Assembly (NCBI GenBank): GCA_019058315.1
Contig: JAHPZH010000001.1
Span: forward strand, 591,536-655,535
Origin: Candidatus Helarchaeota archaeon
GTDB taxonomy: Archaea > Asgardarchaeota > Lokiarchaeia > Helarchaeales > RDOG01
Direction: 5' to 3'
Length of the DNA: 64,000 nucleotides
The notes below the pieces were generated by a model, which did no database searches, was not told where the DNA came from, and saw only the letters and a list, made by a program, of their open reading frames with translations. Of this stretch, positions 19,227 to 29,300 are shown piece after piece (within the stretch, counting starts at the first letter, position 1; each line of letters starts with the position of its first letter). A program made the position numbers and the translations under genes.

Positions 19227-19370
19227 AATTAATATCCCTCATTAAAAATTCTGAATTATCACCACTATATTTTCTAACCTCTCTGTATATAAAAATTGGA
19301 TTATTATTTCATTATAAAAAATTTTAAAATCAATTTTTGGTTTAAGCGGGGATGCATAACCGAAAAATGG

Positions 19371-19418
19371 GGGATGCAGGGAGGTTTTCTCAAAAACAGT
19401 TTTCCGGTCCTGCATCCC
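19371..19418. repeat. 10-bp perfect inverted repeat between membrane protein and wHTH genes
   Basis: GGGATGCAGG (19371-19380) pairs with CCTGCATCCC (19409-19418). The sequence GGGGATGCA also occurs just upstream at 19348-19356, so the element contains a direct as well as an inverted repeat. It is more GC-rich than its surroundings. It lies in the 260-base gap of a gene pair, in a different position relative to its regulator gene than the hairpin at 11700. Confidence 0.6.
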
Positions 19419-19486
19419 TTTCGCCACCATCAAAAATTATAATTTGTTTTAATAATATAAAAAAATTTAATAAAAAAATAAAAAAT

Positions 19487-22126
19487 TTAGGTTTTATAGT
19501 CTTCAATCTTTCTTAGCCATTCTTCCATATGTTCTTCATCTAAAGTAGCGAGATCTTTTAATAAAACCTCTTTTTCTTGTTCAGTTAGATGTTTTAGATT
19601 TTCTACTCTTAATAAAATATCCTTTGGGATAATTTTAAATGGTTTTGTTATAATTTTCTTAAGATCCTCAAAGGTTTCAGGTTCGAATTGCATTGATTCT
19701 CTAGTTGCAGCTGATTCTTCGGATTCTTTTAAAATAGCTCTGATTTCTTTTGCACCTAATTTGACATCTTTCTTTGCTTTTCCTTTTATGGCTTTTGCTT
19801 TTGTGATCTTTTTTGGTTCAAGTTTTAAAGCTCTTCTTCTTTGAAGAAATATAATTGTGCCAACAATAGAAGACGCTGCGACACTTCCGATGATAATAAT
19901 GATTATGATTCTAATATCTTCGCCTGGCGGGATTATGATGATTGGTTTTGGATTCTTTTTTACCTTAAATTGATAAAATGCTGAAGTATTTATTTGTCCG
20001 CTAGTATCATTGACCCAAATTGAGTAATTAATAGTTTTTTTACTGGCAGTCAAAGGAATTGTTGTATTATAGCTCCAATATCCATCCCATGTGCTTCCTG
20101 AAGTAAAATTCATTTCTAAATATTGAAATGTACCAAAAAGATTCGTATATAGAAAGACGTGAGAAACTTGTACGTTGTCTGTCACATGGACGGTAATATT
20201 TAGGGGATCAAGAGGTCGATATTTTTTCTGATTAAGAATAATTTCCAAAATATTAGGTGCTTCAGTATCTAAAGCCCCGTCCCTAGGTCCTAAGGCACTA
20301 ATTGTAGGTGGATTTTCAATAAGGATATCATATATATTATCAACGAAATCTTGTTTATCATTGATATTGGTTGAACCTATATCCATATAAAAATGCCAAA
20401 AATCGAAACTATGTGTAATTCCTGTCATTAGAGGGCTGGGACAGATTCCCATAGTAATTTGAAGAGCTGGATATCCAGCAAATGGAGGAAACCTGCATTC
20501 TCTAATCCGTAAACTATTTAACCAAATATCGGGAGCAATATCCCATAATGTTATTAAAATATTAGAATCACCAGTGTTTTCTGTAAACATCTTGCCTTGG
20601 TCTAATGTATAATAAGTCTCATGCCAACTTGCACCAGAATCATCAAAATCTTCTTGTGCCCAACTCCCCCCTTGATGAAAATATGATGCATTAAAGTCGA
20701 TATCTTGTCCTCCAGTAAGTGGATCAGAATATATTCCCGAAAAAGTATTTCCTCCTACTCCTGGATAGTGTTGATATTTATAGATAAATGAATTAGAATA
20801 GAATCTATAATAACACCAATCATTTTCATCATCACTTTGCCATGCCTCAATAAAAATAGGTCCATCACTGATTATTGGAGCGGACTCTGTTGCTCCAGTG
20901 ACGTTATTACCAGAAGAAGTCATAGCATATTGAGTTTGACCGGACAGATGTTCATTCCCATCCTTATCAAACTGTCTAAGAACATCCATATTAGTAGGAT
21001 ACATAATTGCAGAAGCCCCATCCGTGAAATTGACAGTGTAACCAGTCCTTGCTATATTTGTATAACTCGTCGATACTGTTGGAGTGCTGTTATAATATAC
21101 ACGATATTGTTTTGTCTCCGAGGCGGTTAAATTATCTATAAAAGCTACATTTACAGAAGAAATGTATAATATTCTATCTTCTGAATAAGCTGTTGCCCAA
21201 CTTGTATCTACTGCAGCAACATAAGAAGTACCTTTTGTTGCACCCGTGGCTCCAGCAATATATAGCGTATCAATATCTGCAGCTGGATTGTTCATATTAG
21301 CATCAATAAAAAGGCTTGACCAAGTATTAGCACTTTCATTCCAAAAATATCCTGAAAACTTATTTTCAGTGCAATTAAATGACATTTTGAATGTATACCA
21401 TTTATTTATTGAATATGGAATACCTGTATCTTGCAGCGAACCATTATGATAGCCAAAATTACCATCAGTTCTAAATAGAATTGAGCCTCTTGGATCAACT
21501 CCCCTTGACATGCTGAAACCTCCCCCATTGGTTTCATTAACTAACATAACAACATAAATCGTACCACTAGTCTGAGCCGTAAATGTATATCCAATGTTAT
21601 TACTTTGAACTGTATCATTATCATTGATTTCAACAACCTTTTCATACCCTTTAAATCGCGGAAGAACCCAGATATTTGTACCTACTGGTTCCCAAAGCAC
21701 CCAATTTGTTGTAGGATTTCCAAAATCAGGATCATTTTCAAAATTTTCCCAAGCTTGTAACTTTAAATTATAAACTTGGGAAATAATCTCGTCACTAGGT
21801 CCGTAAGGTGATTTATATAACCTTATTGAATCTTTAAAACAGTAATTATTTTCCTCATTGAAAATTACAGGATCTATTATTACATTCATTTGATTTGAAC
21901 CGGTGTTCTCTGTAACGGTAAATTGTTTAAAGTTTTCAAAACTTTTAGCAGATATTATGATATCTTCTACTTGGGAAGTTGCATTAAGAATTAGTGTGTT
22001 AGGAAATATATTCGATGAATTATTAGATATTGAACTTCCGATTCCAAGTATGCCTAAGAACATTAAACTTGTGAAAAACAGTAAGAAAATCCTTCTCTTG
22101 AAGTTACTTTTAGTTTTAAACCCCAT
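19487..22126 (-). CDS. Single-pass surface protein with concanavalin-like ectodomain (copy 2)
   Basis: The 879-residue protein is paralogous to the one at 14000-16909. It has an N-terminal hydrophobic segment (about 14-30), the FKQFTVTENTGSNQ start of the ectodomain, a LamG-like part (SINKWYTFKMSFNCTENKFSGYF split by turns), the SETKQYRVYYNSTPT segment, and one Ig-like repeat (LNITVHVTDNVQVSHVFLYT). A C-terminal transmembrane helix follows IIIPPGEDI. The cytosolic tail is Lys-rich and ends in the same acidic helix (EQEKEVLLKDLATLDEEHME) as copy 1. The conserved tail suggests a shared cytosolic partner. The missing second Ig-like repeat is the main difference from copy 1. Confidence 0.72.
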   Translation of the reverse strand: MGFKTKSNFKRRIFLLFFTSLMFLGILGIGSSISNNSSNIFPNTLILNATSQVEDIIISAKSFENFKQFTVTENTGSNQMNVIIDPVIFNEENNYCFKDSIRLYKSPYGPSDEIISQVYNLKLQAWENFENDPDFGNPTTNWVLWEPVGTNIWVLPRFKGYEKVVEINDNDTVQSNNIGYTFTAQTSGTIYVVMLVNETNGGGFSMSRGVDPRGSILFRTDGNFGYHNGSLQDTGIPYSINKWYTFKMSFNCTENKFSGYFWNESANTWSSLFIDANMNNPAADIDTLYIAGATGATKGTSYVAAVDTSWATAYSEDRILYISSVNVAFIDNLTASETKQYRVYYNSTPTVSTSYTNIARTGYTVNFTDGASAIMYPTNMDVLRQFDKDGNEHLSGQTQYAMTSSGNNVTGATESAPIISDGPIFIEAWQSDDENDWCYYRFYSNSFIYKYQHYPGVGGNTFSGIYSDPLTGGQDIDFNASYFHQGGSWAQEDFDDSGASWHETYYTLDQGKMFTENTGDSNILITLWDIAPDIWLNSLRIRECRFPPFAGYPALQITMGICPSPLMTGITHSFDFWHFYMDIGSTNINDKQDFVDNIYDILIENPPTISALGPRDGALDTEAPNILEIILNQKKYRPLDPLNITVHVTDNVQVSHVFLYTNLFGTFQYLEMNFTSGSTWDGYWSYNTTIPLTASKKTINYSIWVNDTSGQINTSAFYQFKVKKNPKPIIIIPPGEDIRIIIIIIIGSVAASSIVGTIIFLQRRRALKLEPKKITKAKAIKGKAKKDVKLGAKEIRAILKESEESAATRESMQFEPETFEDLKKIITKPFKIIPKDILLRVENLKHLTEQEKEVLLKDLATLDEEHMEEWLRKIEDYKT

Positions 22127-22473
22127 GGTTCATTTTCACCTTTTTTTGTTTAAATCAGGTTAATATTATTAAAAAAAAATTGAATTTAAATCGAAATGGA
22201 ACAGTTTTATGCGATGATGAGTTTGCACTGAAATTGTGCTCTTAGGGTGAATTCATATTTTGGTGGAAAATTTTAAAAAAGGGTTATTAATGTGGGAATA
22301 AACAAATAAAAAATTTACTAAAATTTATTCATTTTTAAATTCATATATAATTTTGAAATTTATAATAAATTAATTCTGTATTTTGGGATAATTAAAGAAC
22401 GTACATTGAAAAAGAAGTTACCTTATTGAAACAAATAAGTTTAATATATCAGTATAAAAATTAACCAAATTGT
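22127..22473. other. Divergent intergenic region between surface-protein gene and short wHTH gene
   Basis: This gap between the minus-strand gene ending its 5' side at 22126 and the plus-strand promoter at 22474 contains the conserved box at 22182-22212 and otherwise AT-rich sequence. I see no further gene or RNA in it. Confidence 0.5.
22182..22212 (-). promoter_or_regulatory. TATA-like box with upstream conserved box, promoter of the 19487-22126 gene
   Basis: On the minus strand GCATAAAACTGTTCC (22212-22198) precedes the box ATTTAAATTC (22191-22182), about 57 bases before the ATG. This mirrors the element at 16976-17007. The match of sequence and spacing between the two paralogues, in otherwise diverged DNA, argues for selection. 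Confidence 0.6.
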
Positions 22474-22510
22474 GCTAAAAGTGGACTAGATGCCTTTTTA
22501 AATTAAATAA
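22474..22510 (+). promoter_or_regulatory. Repeated promoter element, copy upstream of the short wHTH gene
   Basis: CTAAAAGTGGACTAGA followed by an A/T box TTTTTAAATTAAA is nearly identical to the element at 23243-23276. The A/T box has TATA character. If transcription starts about 25 bases downstream, the message would begin near 22527, just before the preferred upstream start of the gene. Confidence 0.6.
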
Positions 22511-22539
22511 AGGAATTTCAATTCATAAGCTCGGTAGGG

Positions 22540-23247
22540 ATTAACATCGATAAAATTAAACTTACAGCTTTAGAAAATTCAATTCTAAAACTGGCAAAGA
22601 AAATTGTTAGGAGGGGGCCCTTAAACATTCAAGAGCTATATTCATTAGCAATCAAAGAACTAAATTATTCTAAAATTGAGATTAGTAAGGGAATTTATCA
22701 ACTTACATTAAAAAAAGTCTTGGTTAAAGGGACTAAAATTACACAAGATTCCGTCCTTGAGAACTATGTTCGAAATAGAATTTTTAAATACATTTTAAAA
22801 AATCCAGGTACTCATTTGAGAGAGATTAGAGATAGATTGAGTTTGTTGCCTTTGCAGGCAGATTGGCATCTAAACATGCTAGAAAAATTTGGGTATATTA
22901 GAAAGAATAGAATTAAAAATAAAGTAGTGTATTTTGAGTCAAAAATTAATCCTGATCTTTATGATTCAATCTTTATTTTAAGAAATCTAGATAATTTGAA
23001 TATTATAAAAAAAATTTTAGCAGAACCAGATATTCCTTTAAACACTTTAGTGGGAAAAGTCCGATTAAGACCACGAAAAGTTAAAAATATCATTTTTAAT
23101 CTATTGGAAACAGATTTAATAAAGGAAATAATAGAAGATGGACAGGTAAAATATCGAGCAAATATAGAAAATATTAGTTCAGTAACAAAAATCTTTGAAG
23201 AATTAAGAATAAAAAATAATCAGAGGGGATCAAATTCAACCGTCTAA
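22540..23247 (+). CDS. Short wHTH paralogue lacking the C-terminal domains
   Basis: The first ATG/GTG/TTG codon in frame is a TTG at 22720, giving 175 residues. However, the frame is open and coding-like for 180 bases upstream and reads a sequence matching the N-terminus of the two large wHTH proteins (IQELYSLAIKELNYSKIEIS aligns with their LEPLYKAAISKLNYPEKDIV). I therefore place the start near 22540-22546, after a GGTAGGG Shine-Dalgarno-like run, where only ATT or ATC codons are available. The product (about 235 residues) has the winged helix (ILKNPGTHLREIRDRLSLLP) and a second HTH but ends before the beta-sandwich and longin-like parts. It sits directly upstream of the giant surface-protein genes. 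Confidence 0.6.
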   Translation: MNIDKIKLTALENSILKLAKKIVRRGPLNIQELYSLAIKELNYSKIEISKGIYQLTLKKVLVKGTKITQDSVLENYVRNRIFKYILKNPGTHLREIRDRLSLLPLQADWHLNMLEKFGYIRKNRIKNKVVYFESKINPDLYDSIFILRNLDNLNIIKKILAEPDIPLNTLVGKVRLRPRKVKNIIFNLLETDLIKEIIEDGQVKYRANIENISSVTKIFEELRIKNNQRGSNSTV

Positions 23248-23276
23248 AATGGACTAGACCCATTTTTAAATTAAAA
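23243..23276 (+). promoter_or_regulatory. Repeated promoter element, copy upstream of the 2597-aa gene
   Basis: CTAAAATGGACTAGA plus TTTTTAAATTAAA repeats the element at 22474-22510 with a single-base gap in the first box. It overlaps the stop of the short wHTH gene and lies 55 bases before the ATG at 23330. The pair suggests common control of both genes. Confidence 0.6.
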
Positions 23277-23329
23277 TTTGAAAATGATGAATTTAGATTG
23301 CCTAAAAAAACAAAAATATGTGATAAGAT

Positions 23330-26300
23330 ATGAAAAAAGATAAATTCGTAAACTTAATTTTGGCTTATTTTCTCATAATTTTCATATTTCTCCCCGTTAT
23401 TCATTCACCTTCATCAAATTTTTTGCCGCTATGGAGTAAAATAACAATTACTAACGAAATTCCGAAACATAAGCTTGAATTAGAAACTTCTGCTTTGGGC
23501 TGGCCCATGACTGAGGTGGTTTCCACGGAGAGTACGGGTAATTCTTATCATCCCTCGATCGCGGTGGACGGTACCGGGAACGTACATGTGGCGTGGGAAG
23601 ATTGGACGGACTATGGAGGTTCGGGAACGGATAATGATATATTCTATAAGTGCTGGAACGCAACCACTGGAACATGGAAGACTATAGAGGTGGTTTCCAC
23701 GGAGAGCATGGGGGATTCTTACTCTCCAACAATCGCTGCAGACGGTTTTGGGAACGTGCACGTGGCGTGGTATGATTTGTCGGATTACGGGGGCTCGGGG
23801 ACTGATTGGGATATATTCTATAAGCGCTGGAACGCCACCACAGGAACATGGTCAGGATTTATTAATACAACTGATGTAATCTCCACGGAGAGCACAGATC
23901 TTTCCCGTAAACCCTCACTGGCGGTAGACAGTTCTGGGAACGTGCACGTGGCGTGGGAAGATTGTACGGACTATGGGGGTTCGGGGACGGATAATGATAT
24001 ATTCTATAAGTGTTGGAACACCTCCACGAGTTCTTGGACTACGACCGTGCTAATCTCCACGGAGAGTACGGGTAATTCTTATAATCCCTCGATCGCAGTG
24101 GACGGTTCCGAGAACGTGCACGTGGCGTGGTACGATTTGACGGATTACGGAGGCTCGGGGACTGATAAGGATATATTCTATAAACGCTGGAACGCCACAG
24201 GAATATGGTCAGGATTTATTAATACAACTGATATAGTCTCTACGGAGAGCTCGAATGATTCTTGGCTTCTAGCAATCGCGGTGGACGGTTCCGGGAATGT
24301 ATACGTGGCGTGGTGTGATTTGACGGACTATGGGGGCTCGGGAACGGATCCTGATATATTCTATAAGTGTTGGAACACTACCACAGGAATATGGAACACG
24401 ACAGAGGTGGTTTCCACGGAGAGCACGGGTATTTCTTTTCATCCAACAATAGCAGTGGACGGTTCTGGGAACGTGCACGTTGCGTGGATGGATTATACGG
24501 ACTATGAGGGTGCAGGAACGGACCGGGATATATTCTATAAGCGCAGGAACGCCATCACAGGAATATGGTCAGGATATGTTAATGCGAGTGATGTAGTCTC
24601 CACAGAGAGTACGGGACAATTTTATAATTCCAGTCCAACAATAGCGGTTGATACTACTGGAAACGTGCATGTGGCATGGGATGATTCGACTAATTATGGA
24701 GGTTCGGGGACCGATCATGATATATTTTATAAACACCAAATAAATATTGCAAATAATTATTCGGATGATTTTAATTCCGGGACCTTAGATCCGAAATGGA
24801 TATGGCACGATGGGGGTGAAGGGGAGAGTTGGAACTTAACCGTTAATCCCGGAAATTTACGGATAATCTCGACGAGTAAGATTAATGCATGGTGGGGTAA
24901 TAATGGAGACAATATTATTTATATGCCATACATATATCAAAATTTTTCTAATATTCAATATTTTGAAATTATAACTAAGGTTAATCCTCCAGACGGAAAT
25001 GGAAAAGGGAATGGAATAGTTCTTTATGAGGATGATAATAATTATATTGTTTTAAATAACTATCGAGATAGTGTGGGAAATATTCTCTATGCACAGTATA
25101 GAAGTGTGGGAGATCCACTAACTAATATAGGTGTAATCAGAACTACCGTCAATTATTTTAAATTAATGCGAATAGGAAATTTAATTTCATATCAATATTC
25201 AAATGATGGAAGTTCTTGGAATATATTAGCAAATTATACTCATAACTACAATTTTATTCGGATGGGTATTTTTTGTTCAAGTGTAGGAGGAGGTATATTT
25301 AATTCAGATTTTGACTTTTTCAATTTCACAGAGTTAGCACCTTCTATGCCGCCACCAGATCCAAATACAAAAACCCCTCTTTGGAAATATGATACTGGTA
25401 GTTCTATTTATTCTGTTGCAATTACACCTAATGGTCAATATATTGCGGTAGGGACTGGAAACAGTTTACATTTTTGGGATATAAACTCTTCCACTCCTCT
25501 TTGGAGTTATTATGTTGGAGATGTTGTTCAAGCAGTGGATATGTCAGAAGATGGAAATTATATAGTTGCTGGAACTGGAGTTTTGGACCAGCCAGGTAAT
25601 GTTGTATTATGGCAACGTAGTAGTTCAACTCCAATATGGAATTATACAGGTTCTGGTAATTTTGGTTCTATTGCTATATCTGCTGATGGCAATTATATTG
25701 TTGCTGGAGACAGACTTTCAAATAACTTGCATTTATGGCATAGAGATAATTCTACACCTTTGTGGTCTTTCAATCCTGGTTCAGGTAATTGGGAATCGGT
25801 TGCAATTTCATCAGATGGATATTACATTGTCGCTAGTGATGGTTTCTATCATGATTATGTTTATTATTTTGATAGGACAAGTTCTACTCCTATGTGGAAC
25901 TATCAATGTGGTTCGGATGTTTGGTCAGTAGACATTTCAAAAGATGGGCAATATTACGCTGCAGGAAGCAAAGATCATAAAATATATTTCTGGCAAAATA
26001 ATAGTGATACACCAGTTTGGGATTATTCTACTAGTGGAGAAGTGTTTTCGGTTTCAATTTCAAACGACGGATCTCATATTGCAGCTGGAAGTGTCGATAA
26101 TAACCTATATTATTTTAAAACTGATAATTCTACTCCTCAATGGTCCTATACAACTGGTGATGATATCTGTTCAGAAAGAACTGTTTCCATCTCTGGAGAT
26201 GGAGAATATATTGCAGCAGGAACTAAGGATTCTAAAATTTATTTCTTCTATAGAAATGATTCTACACCCATATGGAATTTTACTACAATTACTGGATCTA

Positions 26301-29300
26301 TTGGAGCCATTGATTTATCGGATACAGGACAATATTTGGTAGCAGGCGGGCAAGATCATTATGTCTATGTATTTTCACAAGATAATGAAATGCCCCCAAC
26401 TTCAAATCATCCATTAGATATAATTACTACTGTAAGCGGAACAGAAACGATTAATTGGACACTTTACGATGATTCTGGACCAGGTCAATACCGAATTTGG
26501 GTTAATGATACTAATAATAACTATTATATATGGATTGATTGGACACCGTGGATTAATAATACTAATTTAATCGTTCCAATAAATAGAAGTACTGTCGGAG
26601 TGTTCAATTATACTATAGAATATAATAATAGCAATGGAACATTTGGAATTCCTGATATAGTTATAGTAAAAATAGAAATCTCGGTATTTAACTGGACTAT
26701 GACTGAAGTTATCTCTACGGAGAGTACGGAAGATTCTTCCCAGCCAGCAATTGCAGTTGATAATCTTGGAAATGTTCACGTGGTATGGAATGATTGGACT
26801 GACTATGGAGGTTCAGACATGGATTGTGATGTATTTTACAAGCGTTGGAATGCTATTACGAGCAACTGGACTTTGACGGAGGTAGTTTCCACTGAAAGTA
26901 CGCTTGATGTTTGGAATTTATCCATCGTGGCTGATAGTTCTGGGAATTTACACGTGGTTTGGAGCGATTGGACAGATTATGGAGGTTCAGGAACAGACAA
27001 TGATATATTTTACAAGTTCTGGAATGCTACTTCGGGAACTTGGAGCGGATATATTAATGCTACCGATGTGGTCTCTACAGAGAGCACAGGAAGCTCTAGG
27101 GATCCGGCAATCGCAGTGGATGGTTCCGGGAATGTGCACGTGGTATGGACTGAATGGTCTAATGGAGATATATTCTACAAATTCTGGAACTCTACCTCGA
27201 AAACTTGGAACGGGAATATTAATGCTACCGATGTGGTCTCCACGGAGGGCACAGGTCAATCTTGGTATCCATCTATCGATGTGGATGGATCCGGAAATGT
27301 GCACGTGGTGTGGGAGGATTCGTCGGATTACGGTGATTCGGGAACAGATGATGATATATTTTATAAATTCTGGAATGTTACCTCAAGAATTTGGAGTGGA
27401 AATATTAACACAACTGACATAGTTTCAACGGAAAGCACGGGGGGCTCTTGGTATCCATCGATCGCTGTGGATAGTTCTGGGAATGTACATGTGGTATGGA
27501 GCGATTGGACGGATTATGGAGGTGCGGGATTGAAAAATGATATTTTTTACAAATTCTGGAACGTAACCTCGGGAACTTGGGGTGGTAATTTTAATGCAAC
27601 CGATGTTGTCTCCACTGAAAGTACGGAAAGTTCTTACAGTCCATCGATATTTGTTGATAGTTTCAATAACTTACACGTGGTATGGGAGGATCATACGGAT
27701 TATGGGATGTCAGGAACAGATAATGACATATTTTACAAGTTGAGGAACGCTCCCTCGGGAATCTGGAGCGGAACTGTTAATATTACTGATATAATATCGA
27801 CAGAGAGCACGGGATCTTCTTGGAACCCATCGATAGTTGTTGACGGCTCTGGGAACATACATGTTACTTGGGATGATATGACCAATTATAATGGTTCAGG
27901 AATAGATCGTGATATATTTTATAAGAAAAAAACAATTACGGAATTACCATCTCCTCCTACTTCAAATCATCCAGCAGATATTATTACTCCATTAAGTGGA
28001 ACAGATACCATTAACTGGACACTATACGATGATTTTGGACCAGGTCAATACCGAGTTTGGGTTAATGATACAAACAATAATTACTATATATGGGTAGATT
28101 GGACAATATGGACTAATAATACTAATTTGGCCATTCCAATTAATAGAACTGCTATCGGAGTGTTCAATTATACTATAGAATATAATAACAGCATAGGATT
28201 ATTTGGGATTCCAGATACAGTTCTTGTATTTATTAATCTCCCTGCTCAGAGTAATTCTATTATTTATGGTCTAAATTCGTCTATAGGGTATAATTATCAT
28301 GCAATTCGTATAGATTTGGGTGATATAATAGTTGAAAATACTTTAAATCTTACTCCAGGTAAATTAAATGGGACTCCAGTGATTAATTCTACTATACTTG
28401 AAAACTCAAATGTTATATACGAATCATTTCTGGACAATATTAATCTGTTCGGGAATGCAAAGCTTACTATGAGAAATATATTTGAAACAGGATTAAATAT
28501 TTATTTATTCAATAACTCTGAATTGATCCTAGAGAATTGTACCCTTAATTCAATCACGGCTTGCGACACCTCAAAAGTTTGGATTAAGAATACAACTATA
28601 AACTATATATATGATTATATTAATTGGAGTTTTCCGATTATTTTTGATCCCAGCCCCGACTCAAGTACAATATATGTATTACAAAAATCAACTATAAGCC
28701 AAGTTCACTTATCTGGTGGATCAAATTTTGTAGTTGAAAATAGCACGATTGATTGGATGACAATGCAATCTTTAGCGAACATAATATCAGGAATTTCAAG
28801 AATTTCTTTGCAAGCAACGATTACTAATTCAACGTTAAATTATCTTAGGCTTTATAGGGATTCAAAAGCTACGGTATTTAGCTCACAACTTATTACAGCA
28901 TATGTGTATGATATAGCAAAATTGAGTTTAGTTGCGTCCACAATTACGAATTTATATTATGGCATAATTTGCAATTCAGGATTCACAAGTATTGTTGATG
29001 GTGTTCCAAGTGGAGGTTATATAAATAATACTCAACTAATCGGAACTTCACCATCTGGTTCGTTTGAGCTTATAAGTGTTGCAGTAACCGGTTCTGCATC
29101 TGCCTATATAGAGGGATGGCTAACAACTACTTCATTTGATCTATATTTATATGATTCTTCCTTAGCTCAGTTAAATTACACTTTTGATGCGAATTTAATA
29201 TGTTCTTATAATAATTCTCAATTAGACATTGAAAATTCGATTATAACAACTATAATGGCGTATTTGAATTCTTCAGTAACAATCCAAAAAAATTGTTCGA

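Noticed and set aside
23451..24480. Open frames on the minus strand across the VSTEST repeats
   Set aside because: They are antisense to a strongly supported repeat-rich gene and arise from its GC-rich codons; they have no domain and no start context.
23513..27935. Regular repeats that might suggest a CRISPR array
   Set aside because: The units are in frame, about 180 bases long and vary by codon substitutions; there are no short identical repeats with unique spacers.
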